From Helopsaltes ochotensis (taxonomy: Eukaryota; Chordata; Aves; Passeriformes; Locustellidae): DNA of 64,000 nucleotides. The position numbers and the translations under genes were made by a program. The stretch covers positions 255,805-319,804 of the forward strand of contig VXBM01000679.1 of NCBI GenBank assembly GCA_013400155.1, in the 5' to 3' direction. The number at the start of each line of letters is the position of its first letter. Position 1 is the stretch's first letter. Positions 50,276 through 61,276 of the stretch are shown one piece after another. Under the pieces are notes generated by a model. It was not told the origin of the DNA. It ran no database searches and saw only the letters and a list, made by a program, of their open reading frames with translations.

Positions 50276-50320
50276 GGGACTGATCCGGCTTCCTCTCCTC
50301 AGTCAAAACTCCTTTACATC
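50276..50320. repeat. relic of an ancient amniote repeat
   Basis: gggactgatccggcttcctc followed by tcctcagtcaaaactccttt matches the turtle/crocodilian motif ggcctgatcctgcttcc... tcaatggcaaaactcccatt. It is probably the same old family as the relics at 31141 and 37087. Confidence 0.45.
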
Positions 50321-53300
50321 AAAATGTAAAATTCCTCGTTGGAGACAGTGGATATTTGTCTGAATGTAGAAACTGTTATCAGGCTCTGAAGCACCTATGG
50401 CATCCATACGGTAAATTAAATGAATATTTCAGAAGGTCAAGAATTACTAAATTGCATCAAGTTTTGGAATAAATGCCTTCAGTTCAGTTTAAGCTCATAC
50501 ACCTGAAAACCAGTGAACATTCATAATATCTCAGTGAATTCCTTCCCAGCAATTGACTCAATGTAAGTTTATCCATTTATCTTCGGAACAATAATAATTA
50601 TAATTATTTTTATTTTTCTCTAAGTAAGAATTAAGGGGTTGACTCCTTAACGGAAGATGGAGAACATATGTAAATATTGGGGAATGAACTTTCCGTAGAA
50701 CTGCAAGAGAAAATCAGATGTTCTGTTACTGGAACAAAGGCTCCTGGCATTTTGGATTTGGGTGCAAATAATTTAGAACACAGAACATTCCATGAGATAA
50801 TTCCCTGAAAATATGCACTGGTATCTCACCATACAACACAAGGAAATTTAATCTTTCACATAAAAGGATCAAATAAAACTACCTCAGTGTGGAAGTCCAG
50901 AGAGGGACCTGGCAGAATACTAGAGGATATTCAGTTCTCTTCAAAGTAAATAGTATTACAGCTGAAAAATGTGAAAGCATGAAATTTTCTCAACACTGCT
51001 GTGAGAAAGACCCAGGAATCCCAGATATATGCAAAGTACTATAGTGAAGGGTGGAGACAGTACATTCAGAAATTGTTAAAAATGTTAAGAACACTTTGTT
51101 TCACATAAAAGAACCTATTACAAAAGACATTTTTTGTCCAGATTCCAAAATAATAGGTGGCATTATTTCATCTTACGTTAAAACCTATGTTGTAAGTCAA
51201 TATCACACATTTCAGAGGTTAATAGATGAAGAGGATCAACGCTATTCGCTGTTAGAACTGCTAAGTAGGTCAAGGAAGTTCACAAGTAAGAAAATTTCAT
51301 GTAATAAAGAAAAGTGGGAATTTATATGGTTAATGAAATCAATGCTGTTGCACTAATGAAAAATGAAGTCGACTTAATTAAAAATTGACATGATATCATA
51401 TATAATGATAAATATTAAGCTGGAAGCGAACGACAGAGAACATAATCTGTTTTCAGTGAAGTTGGATCCATTTGCAGCAATAAAAATGCTCTGTGGTGGT
51501 CTTGTATCTGCACTGTCTTGAAATCTAAATGTGGGGATCCACTGTGTCACTGTGCAAGTCCCTAAAAGACAGTCTTTGATCTGGAGAACTTAAAATCTAA
51601 ACAGATAATTTGGTAAAAATGTTGGAAAAGGAAGAATTATCATTCAAAGTCTTGGGAAAGAAAGAATTATCATACCTTTATCCATCTAGAATTGAGGCTG
51701 TAGTTCCAGAGCAAGCTAAGCCAGAAGTGTGATTGCCAGGCCCTGCCTCTCTATGTGCTCCTCAGGCCAGTTGCTGAGCTGTCCTAATTCACTATTCCAG
51801 CATAAAACTATCCCTTCAAAATATAACTATCAGTAAAGGAACTGGCAAGTACCTGAGGCAGCAAGAGATAAAAATGTGTGCCCAGGTGGGAGAGGATGGA
51901 GAGGGAAAAACTGCTTTGGGATAACTCATACAGAGAGATTGAATCTTAGAAATTAGAAATTCTATGGAATACATCACATAATTTTTCAATTAGGAGAATA
52001 AGTGGCTATCGACAGACCCTGGATAAGTTCAGAATGGACATTTCAAGAGATTTTTTAATCTCTGAAGCACCCAAAATTTGCATCAGCCATCCTGCGACGT
52101 TAAAAAGAGCAAAAACTGTAAGAAGATTTTAGATGGAGATTTGTACTCTATGAGACGGTTGACAAAGGCGATAGAGGGTTACAACTTGAAAACTCTAAAT
52201 TGTCCTTTCCATTCTGTGCATTTTGAAACGCCTCAACTAATTCTTAACTAAGAGCTGAAAAATCTCCCTCAAGTACATTGTATTAGAGGCAGTTAAATTA
52301 AATGATTGCTAGTGCTAAAACTAGGAAAAAGATACCAATCTAAATCTGAAACCCTTAGAGGTGGAGAATAATGAATGCTCTTTATGATTTGCTAACATCA
52401 CTAACCAGGGTCTTCATAGAGACAAATTACCAACCAAACCAGAGTAAACTACACAATTAATCTGGGGTGTATCTTGCTCTGCTTCCACAGTCTTTCAGAG
52501 TTTAAAGAATTGAAAAACCAAAGCAAAGCTTGGCACAAGCACATAGTTTGCTGTAATCAATACCATGATAAAGCGAGGAATTTCTCCAAAAATGGAAAAG
52601 GCCAATAACTGTGTATATCTATTGCTGAGCTATGAGCCCTTGTGTTAGATTTAAGCTAAGTACCACACCATCACATTCTCCTCTCTTGTGTTCTCGAATG
52701 CTGGAGTCACATGGCAAACATCTGGTGATCAAAGTGAAATCACGAACTGGATAATTTCTATTTGGATGTTACTTTTTGGCTCCACTTATCCCTGCAGCTG
52801 GAGCATTTCCTTCCAGCAGCTCTATGCTGTTTTGGGAGCAACGCTGGAAAAATGCCACAAATTTATGGAAAACTTTGATGGAGCTTAGCATTAAAGACTT
52901 CTGCTTTCCAATCAGTACAGCTTGAATCAATAGCACTGCTGCTAAACGTAAACAGGCATAATGGGAATTTTACAAAGCAAGACTATTTGTATGTAACATC
53001 AAAACCAGCACAAAGTCCTTTCCATAAGAGTGAAAATCACATTTAGAGTAAGACCAGAGAGAAAAGCAAGATTACTTTGTGATGATTTGCTGCAAAGTTC
53101 ACTACACTCTTTGCTTGATAATGAATTTCACTCATATTGTCATGTACTTCAGGCTTCATCAACAGAGTGCTCAACCGCCAAAAACCATGATTTTAGCACA
53201 TCAGAACAAAGGTGGAAAAAAAACTGAAAAAGGGCACACATTATTATTTGATTTTCTGCAAGTAATAATTCATAAAAATATTACTTTACTATAAATGTTG

Positions 53301-54100
53301 CCTAATCACAAATTCCAAAAGAAGAAAAGAAAGGGATAAAAGATGGAGGATGCTGCTGGAAGGATGAATGTGGATTCAGGTATATGAAATACTGTCTTAT
53401 TATGTGTTAAGATTTTGCTTCCATCTGAAATAATAAATTGGAAGAGATTGCTAAATGCATTTCCACTGCAAAGTGAAAAAAGTAGTTTCTGGTATGTTGC
53501 ACTTGAAACAATCTGAATTTTTTTTTCCCCTGCCATTATTTACAGTAACTTATCTACATTAGGGATAAATACAAGACAAGCAGCATCTTGTGTTGCCTCT
53601 CAAGTCATACTTCCTGGCTGCTCCATGTATGCTTTCTAACAGCTGTACACACAGCTAGGGAGTGGGTCCAAGCAGCCTTCTCCTGGCTTTTGGACAGGTA
53701 TAAAAACATGGCCCAATTGTAAATAATTAAAGGATTTACTGGTCAGGTCAGGCTTCAGAAGCTGTAGCACACAACAGGGAACACCCAGGCTTGGTTCCTC
53801 AAATTCCCACGTAATATGACAATTACAGAAATAGAAGATCTTGGTCTGTCTCCTCTCTGCTCATATTCAGTCTCTGGCTGCTTCTGCTGTTAGAGCTGCT
53901 CTTCTCAAGCCCATGATTATGCTTTTGAGTCAGCCTGTTGACTCAGGTTATGTCCTGGACAAGACTGAGCAATCCATTAGGAGCCATCTCTCCTGAGATG
54001 TGCCCAGAACCCTCAGCCTCAGGGGAGATGTAAATTGGAGCTTGTGGTGAGCATTGAGGAGCAACTGGACAGTGAAAGTGCTCTCCCAACATCCATTTGA
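50321..54100. other. non-coding stretch, no gene seen
   Basis: AT-rich. The frame 51051-51356 (101 codons) is polar and lysine-rich, as expected by chance in such DNA, and has no flanking splice context. A short direct repeat aagaattatcat occurs near 51635 and 51662. Confidence 0.55.
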
Positions 54101-54155
54101 TAATGAAGTTACTCCGATTACTTCGGTGAAATTATCCTTACTTTACACAGGAGTC
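54101..54155. repeat. possible relic of an ancient amniote repeat
   Basis: aatgaagttactccgattac, ggtgaaattatcc and ctttacacaggagtcaga recall the repeat word set gagttactcctgatttacac and ggtgtaagtgagagcag of turtles. Low certainty. Confidence 0.3.
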
Positions 54156-56546
54156 AGAGGAAAATAAAGCTGCCTCAAACCGTAAAAACATACCTTGTAC
54201 ATCTTACCATGCAAATTAAATTAAACCCCCCCATGGAAATAGTCCCAAGAACTTTCTCTGCATGTGGCTGTAAGTCATTTAAGTCACTCAGTGAGACGGG
54301 ATAATGGCCATCACTTTTCACTTGGCCAGTTCATATTGTGGCACTGGGAGGAAGACAGTCTGTCAAGTTTTTGTCGGCAGTGTCTGATTTTTCACCTGCT
54401 CCTGCCCTCCCTCCATTGTGTCAGGAGTGCATGAGGTGTTGGAAGGGCAACAAGAGGCTCAACCAGTGGGTGGAGAGGCTGGAGAGGGGGAATTGAATTG
54501 TAGGCAGGCTGCAGAGTCTGTCGGAAAGGATGTGCTGGCTCCCTTTGTGGCTGATATGTATCTGTGTCCCTGTGCCACATTACATGGAAGGGATTAGAAA
54601 TAGGATTTCTGATATTTCAGCTGACATGACAGGAGTGATAATTTCATGCAACTATGTTGCAAGCTAAATTCAAATATTCCACCTTTTAAAGGGATTGTAT
54701 ATATTTTCATCTGTGCTCTTAGGCTCAGAACCTTTTTCTGAAATGACTGATACAACAATAAAATGCACTTCAAAGAGGCTAATACACAGATAATGTCCTA
54801 TCTCTCTAAGTGTACCTTACTTATGCCCTAATGACTTAAATGACTACATGAAATGTCAGTAAGTGTTAAAATAACCTCAAAAATCTCTGTGTATCACAGT
54901 TTGTAAAAGTTTGGGAGAGCTTTTGAAAATCAAAAATCTAACAGTGTTTTTGTTTATTTTTGGGGGGTGCTTTTCTTCTTTAACCAAGGCCAAGAAAGTA
55001 AAGAAACAAAGTAACATAAAAATATCTCAACTCTAAGTAGAAGGTATCAAGGTCACTGACTATAAATATAAATAATACTGCTGCATAAATCTTAAACAGC
55101 TTACTGCAACTACTAATATAACTTTACAGTATTTACAAGATTAATCTTTCTAAAGTAAATTACAGGATCATAATATCAAACAAGATTATGCTATGTCCTA
55201 TATAGCATTTTACTATGCACATAGCAGTAACATGACAGCAAATATGCACTTCAGAGATATCAAGTAGCTACTGCATGAAGAGCGTGACACTATGTGCCAA
55301 ATACTAAGCACAGCAACAAGTCTTGGGGCCATCTGATCCCCCACACAAAATACTTTGTTAAACCCTTGAGAGCCTCGTTGTATGTCTAATGGGAAAAACC
55401 GTAATTTTTCATGCCTCCATAGAAATATGCATTCAGTATTCCAACCATAATATACAGGTGTAAGATTTTCTAACTGTTGGCTGTTGAAGTGGAAGAAATA
55501 CCAGGAATACTACAAGGCAGGGAGTATCCTTGGATCCTGTCCTTGGGACAGAATGAAGGAACTTTTGCTAGGTTATATGCATTTCTAGAGCTCTTGCAAT
55601 GGCATTTGCTGTGTTGAGATCATGCAGCTCAGAGCCTGCACCAGGTAAATTTTAGCATAGTTCTGTTGGTTGAGGGGAGCCCTGTGCCTTATTCTAGCTA
55701 AGGATCTTGCTCTCTGTAAGGGTTTGTGCAGCAAGAGAAGCAAATCTCTTGGCAGAGGCAAGCAAGATCACCACAGGAGCCCAGTTAGTAATTAGACCAA
55801 TAGACACCCTTCTGGAGCACTGAAAAGTGATAAAATTTTTAAATAGAAAGCTTTGCTTGCTAGAAGTTCTAGGTAGTAAAGAGAACCAAGCTCCCTTTAC
55901 CTCCCAAAAGCCTAAAACCACTTGATTCATGCCAGTATTTCAACATGGCCCTGCACAACAGAACAAACCCACTGAAGAGAAGCCCAGCCTGGGCCTGTGA
56001 TTCCAGACCTGAGTGTACATCAGGATGCTGTTCTCAGAAGCTCCACCTCATTATGTCGCACCGTGAGTGACTCCTACTTTCCCTGACCCACCCATAGATG
56101 GTGTTTGCAGTAAAGGGACCACGCACATGTTTCTGTGCCCTGCAACAAAAGCCCTTGGTTCTCCAGAGGACGTTCGTGTCCCTTTCTCTTTTGCAGCTCC
56201 CCAAGCAAAAGCTGTTGCCTTGACAACTCTGGGGTATTCTCTGGCTCCACAGATGCTGGCAGGAGGAAGGCCCATTTCCTTCCACAAAATACAGAACTGT
56301 AAAGGAATAAACAATTAAAAGTGTTCTGATTCCTTCAGTAGTGCCAAAAACAGAAAGAAAATGAAGAAACTTGCTATAGGCACAGGATTTTATAAGCCAG
56401 AAGCAGCAGGATTCAAGCACTGAGAATTCACAAGCACAAGCAGGGAACAGAAGAAATTGCAATTGCTCGAGATTTCAGCAAAGAGCTGGGAATGGCTGTG
56501 GCTAAGGTCTGGCTAAGGCTTTTCTCCTTCATCACCCTTCTGTAAC
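54156..56546. other. non-coding stretch, no gene seen
   Basis: No gene supported. A minus frame of 142 codons (56034-56462) is cysteine-rich but overlaps plus frames and resembles no known family. The GC-richer part at 54390-54580 is unidentified. Confidence 0.55.
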
Positions 56547-56567
56547 TGGAAGGCCTCTGGCCTTCCA
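56547..56567. other. perfect 9-base hairpin
   Basis: Arms tggaaggcc and ggccttcca with a tct loop. A small, stable palindrome in AT-rich surroundings. It is not followed by T-rich termination on either strand that would suggest a small RNA gene. Confidence 0.75.
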
Positions 56568-56621
56568 TGGCACTGCCCTTGCTTTACCATTACACTCTTT
56601 ATAAAAAAGAAGATGACTTAA

Positions 56622-56700
56622 GAAAAACAAAAAAACAAAAAAAAAAAAAAAAAAAAAAACTAAAAAAAAAAAAAAAAAAAGAAAACAGAATTAAAAAACC
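56622..56700 (+). repeat. A-rich simple repeat
   Basis: Nearly pure A over about 60 bases, broken by single c, ct and g. I see no retrotransposed body upstream (a plausible RNA copy would end here), so it is best called low-complexity A-rich. Length in the assembly is unreliable. Confidence 0.9.
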
Positions 56701-58350
56701 CACTAAAATAAATTTTAACAAGTTTGCAGTTTGCAATAATCTTTCATAGTATTAAGTAAGACTAACTTCCTTTATTTCCAATTTTGTGCCACATTTTAAT
56801 TTTTTTACTTTAACTCTACTTCAAATAAACATATTTTTGATGCAAAAAAGAAGACACAAGAAAACTGATGGTCAGGAAAGAAATCCCAGTATCTGCACTC
56901 CACTAAAAAGGACAGCAGACAGAGGAGCTGTTTGTATGTAACACAAAGGAAATGTGGTGCCTTGAAGTTCAGTTTTTCTGTGTCCTATAACTGAGCTACT
57001 CAGCCATGGAATACTGAGCTGTGTGACCATTCTGTCACATCTCACTGCATCCATGAGGAACATCACATCCATTGAAAGCCACAGTTCATATGAAGAAGGA
57101 CAGATATGCTGCTGTAACCTTTAAATTCCTCCTTACCTTAAGCACATATAAGCACAAAAGCTTTTGGCTTTTCCCATTTATCACACCTTCCCCTCCTTCA
57201 AGGGTTAGCCAAAGTGTGGGTACTGCCAGAAGATATCTAATGATAACAGATTATGTGCATCCTTTACTAGAAAGGAATTATTTTGGAAAGTATCCATTAG
57301 TAATTAGAGCTGGATTTTCAGAGCCAATAGAAGCTCTAAGTACAGGAGAAGGTACTCAAAACTTCATGATGCCAATAAAATCTGTAATAAAAAGCAAAGC
57401 ACTCTGTATTCCAAAAGGCTGCAGCATATCAATAGAAACATCTGACAAAAGCACCTCACACCACTGAAGCTCTTGCATGCATTATTGTATTTTATTCAAG
57501 GAAAGCATAGACAAAAACTACTGGAGCAACCTTTCTACTGGCAGTTAAATGTAACATGCAACCAGGTATGACCAGGCTTCATGATACACCAACCTGCTAG
57601 TCAAATTAATAGCACTTCTATTTTAAGCTAAATGGAAGGGGATTGGGGTAAGAAAACTCCCTCTATTGACCACTGACATTGTTTATTACATAAAAGGTAA
57701 TTGCTTGGAGAAGATTCCATCTCTTTTTGCCGCAGAAAATGTCTTGGTTTGCTGTTAACCCTCCTCCCATTACAGTGCAGCCACATTCGTGCCACTGCTC
57801 ACAGAAGCATAGAGAGCCTTCTGAATGATTGAGGGCAAGAACTTTGTAATGCACTACCTTTATCTGTCATATTTTGGTCTACAGCAGTAAATTTTGTATG
57901 CCTCTACTGACTACTCCCTGGAAATATGGTAAAGATGTGGCCTTTTATACAAAGATAAGGTACACAGAAATGATATCCAGAGAAAATATGGTAATAGAAA
58001 AGAACAGGCTCAAACAACAATGAACAGCTCACAGTCAAATCCAAAAGCATTAGAAGATTTCAGGCTGTGTTGGTAGAGTACAAATCCATCTTGGATCAAA
58101 TTATTCACCCATTTACTGTGGTCCCTCGCTTGGCCTGGCAATTAGTTCAACTGTGGAATGCTACTTGTGAGTACATTCACAATCCCTACATATTCTCTAC
58201 AGCACAAATGGACTTTGGGAAGGAAGAACTGGATACAGGCTACCCATTGTAAACAAAACAGCCCTTACTTCCCAGAGGTGCTAAAGCTGTGCCTGGAAAT
58301 AAAACACAAATAAAAAATTTCTAATTTTCTACTTGGTATTCTGGGAATTA
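56701..58350. other. non-coding stretch, no gene seen
   Basis: AT-rich. The plus frame at 57072-57467 (131 codons) shows no domain and has no splice context I would trust. Confidence 0.55.
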
Positions 58351-58436
58351 TGAGGGAATTTACTTAACCTCTTTATGCCTCTGTTTTGTCATTTCTGAAA
58401 CAAGGATCACACTACTGCCTTCCCAGGACTCACTGC
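58351..58436 (+). repeat. MIR SINE relic
   Basis: Matches the MIR core in plus orientation: gggaatttacttaacctctt (consensus has gcaagtcacttaacctct), then tatgcctctgttttgtcatt (consensus gcctcagtttcctcat), then ctgaaacaaggatcacacta (consensus ctgtaaaatggggataat). MIR is an old SINE shared by amniotes and rare in bird genomes. Confidence 0.6.
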
Positions 58437-59790
58437 TATTTTTTGGCTCTGACAGGGCTGTGAATTTTTCTGATCTATGTAACATACATGCGGAGCTTGG
58501 TAATTCTGTGCATTCCTGTAAGACAATGCTCTCTTGTTAGGCCATGGACAAAGCTCATCTGTCAAGCAATAAGTTTTGTTAGCAAAATTCATTTAGCAAA
58601 ACGTCAACATCAACAAATAAGGAAAACCCAAATCTGATCTTTAACACATTCTTGAGGCACTCACCTGCACAGGCAGAAAGTAGAAATTAATGTCAGTGGA
58701 TGGGGCTGATCTGTAGAAAGAGATTTTTCCATTCTGTTTAAGAAACAAAGTGAAGGAAAAAGCTGTTTTTAGAATTACAATTTGAAACGCCTGTTGGAAA
58801 AATTATGAAAAGCAAAAGTATATTTTACCCTCTTTTTCGTACTTCTGATTCATCACTGCATGACACAATTTTTACAACAACTTACAGTAAAATATTGAAA
58901 TTTGTTTAATCCCTTAGGGATGTAAGCTACTTGGTACATGCGTAAATAAACTGCTTTATGCTAAGCAGTAAGTCTCAGTCTCTTCCCCAAAACTGTTTAA
59001 AGTAATTTTGGATATAATTAGCAACCCCTGAGAATGTAATTAGTCTATGACTGGCAATTTTTCAGTAATGATTCCCCTCCTGTCAAATGGATTTTAAACT
59101 GAAAGGTGATTTTGGATAATAATTTCTATGATTTTACCCCTCTTTCTCCTCAAAGTTCAAACTTGAGTTAACTCATGGTATCTTAAGGAAAAGGAACATC
59201 TTTTCTTGGAGTGTTTTTGAAAGGTATTATAACCTTGACTAACATGAAAACCTCTGAGAGGCAAAACTGCAGCTTTGTTTCTCAGAGTAAGTCCTTGGCT
59301 TTACTCCCAAATTCCTCAGAAAGCTGCTACTCATAGCATCAAACAAAAGGGTGTTTTTTAACAAGTTTTGCACTTGAGTCTGTAGAATTTTCTCACCTAA
59401 CGCACAATGCTGCATTTTCCTTAGCATCTGTCTGCTTTCACTCAGTGTAAGCAGGCCCCTAGTGACCCTTCAGCTGACTGGTGTCAATGATAATCACAAT
59501 ACATTTTTATTTTTCGACCACTCAAATCTAAAGGCAAGTTAGCTCTGCACATGTATGAATGCACACACAAATGTAAGTAATATGTGAACATTTCCAAAGG
59601 ACAACTATTCCTTTTGGAATAGTAATGAATAGAGAAATCGTCTTGTGCCCTGCATGAGATAGGTGCATTTCAAAATTTCCCTGTATAGCTTCCATGAAAA
59701 TTGGCCCCTAAGCAAGGGTGTGAGTCATTGATGAATGCAGCTCTGAGGCTTCACGCTGTGCAGCAAGAGCTGTAAAAGGCATTAGAGGAA
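58437..59790. other. non-coding stretch, no gene seen
   Basis: AT-rich unique sequence. The parts 59000-59180 and 59690-59790 have the texture of conserved non-coding DNA (for example gataattagcaacccctgag type words), unmeasured. Confidence 0.5.
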
Positions 59791-59820
59791 CAGAGGGGAG
59801 GAGGAGGAGAGAGAGAGAGG
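59791..59820 (+). repeat. GA-rich simple tract
   Basis: Purine run of ggggaggaggaggaga and gagagagagagg. It sits 45 bases left of the small CpG cluster. GA tracts are common next to promoters and enhancers. Confidence 0.8.
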
Positions 59821-59865
59821 GTTAGGAGGTTATTAAATAAAACCTGGTAATGGTTTTACATGAAC

Positions 59866-60030
59866 GTTCTCCGAGCAGCGTTTGGAGCAGGCACACCCCG
59901 CCCCGCCGGGCAGCGCCTTGGCCGGGCGGGGCACGGAGGGGCTGCTCTGCCCCTCCGCGAGTCCCTCCTGCCTTACCAAAGGCATTGCTCTCACAGCTCC
60001 CCTCCCAGCGCCCGCTGAAACGCGGGACCT
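59866..60030. promoter_or_regulatory. small orphan CpG cluster
   Basis: About 165 bases of strongly GC-rich DNA with many CpGs (ccccgccccgccgggcagcg near 59896; gccgggcggggcacgg near 59921; ccctccgcgag; cagcgcccgctgaaacgcgg near 60007), flanked on both sides by AT-rich DNA. A GC box (gggcgggg) is present. It could be a promoter of an unannotated transcript or a CpG-rich enhancer. No coding exon is evident. Confidence 0.55.
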
Positions 60031-60040
60031 ACAAGTAAAA

Positions 60041-61126
60041 TAAATTACCCTATGCCACGTTGTCTTCTAGTAACTTTTCAAATGGGTATTGCAGCAAAAG
60101 GATGGGGTTTTTTGTCCTTCACACCCATCTCCAGCACAAAAAAGCCAGTGCACTGTACCAGCAATATTGGTAAAGCACAACTACTCAAAAAGTGTTGAAC
60201 AGGATAAAGAGAACAAATTTAAGCTTCATCAAACTTCAAAAGTATTTGATTTTGGCTCATATTTGTATTTTTTTTCCCCAAGACCAGTGTATTAAATTAC
60301 CATTAATTTATATCATTCACTGGTTAGTGATAGAGTAAACACATAACTGATAACACATCAGACCTGAATTCTGAGCAATTCTTCTTTTTATGCACTTGTG
60401 CTTCTCCCACCCAAGTCAGGAGGTCCAGGTTTCAATAAAGACATTGGAGCTTTAGTCAACACTTCAGTCATTATCATGCCAGATCCTCCATCCTTCAGAC
60501 TCCCTGCGTGTCCTGATCTCACACTCACTTGTGTGGTCCCCTCAATCTCTCTTCCTATTTTTGTTTCTTCCATTGTGCCAGCAGCTTTAGTGCACCCGTC
60601 TGAAAGAGAAGATACAGTGTGGGCCATTACATCCCATTATCAAACACCCTGCCACTTGCAGGTTCACATGGGAAATTGATTATCAACAATGATTAACTGA
60701 CACCAGCTGGGTTAGTTATAAATAATCCAATAATCCCTTAAATGAGCCTTTTTTCAGAGGATGGCTTAGATGTACAGTCAGGAATATTATTTTCCCATAT
60801 TTTACATAGCAAAATTATTATGTATTAGAAAGAAATCCATAATTGAAATCTTTATTTTCACACAGATAACTTTTTGGGGAGATTGGGAATAAACAAACAA
60901 AAATGATGGGTTTTTTAACAGGAGCTTAAAGACTTTTGAAGGCCAGAAACAGTGGTTTTACGTTCAAGTCTTTTGAACAAATGGGCACGGTGGTCTACAT
61001 AAGTAAAAATTCAACCCAAAAGGAATGTTAACAGAAAAACAGTTTGTCACCTTACGAATACTCCTGTTCCTCTAATACTTTTAAAAATAGAGATACAATT
61101 TAAAAAACAAACCAAAACTACCTTCT
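60041..61126. promoter_or_regulatory. non-coding stretch with an enhancer-like part
   Basis: No gene. The part 60420-60740 is repeat-free and includes a homeodomain/HNF1-like near-symmetric word, ttgattatcaacaatgatta at 60677, followed by actgacaccagctgg. The rest is AT-rich with nothing recognised. Confidence 0.3.
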
Positions 61127-61155
61127 GTGTATGTGTGTGTATATATATATATACA
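61127..61155 (+). repeat. TG/TA microsatellite
   Basis: Compound dinucleotide tract, gtgtatgtgtgt followed by atatatatatatatac. Likely length-polymorphic. Confidence 0.9.
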
Positions 61156-61260
61156 TAAGAACAGGAATTTTATATTCCCTTTTAACTGAAGAGTCAACAA
61201 CTGACTGGTGCTATTTTAAAAAGAGCCACCTATAAAGCTCCCCTGAATCCACAGACACGC

Positions 61261-61276
61261 AGCACCATCTGGTGGA
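61261..61276 (-). promoter_or_regulatory. CTCF-like motif
   Basis: Read on the minus strand it is tccaccagatggtgct, which fits the CTCF consensus CCASYAGRKGGCR with a single mismatch (T for C near the end). It is the best CTCF match I noticed in the window. Occupancy unknown. Confidence 0.45.

Noticed and set aside
56034..56462. 142-codon minus-strand frame, cysteine-rich
   Set aside because: No spacing of cysteines like a known domain; competing plus frames; likely chance.
57072..57467. 131-codon plus-strand frame
   Set aside because: Composition follows the local base content and no domain is visible.
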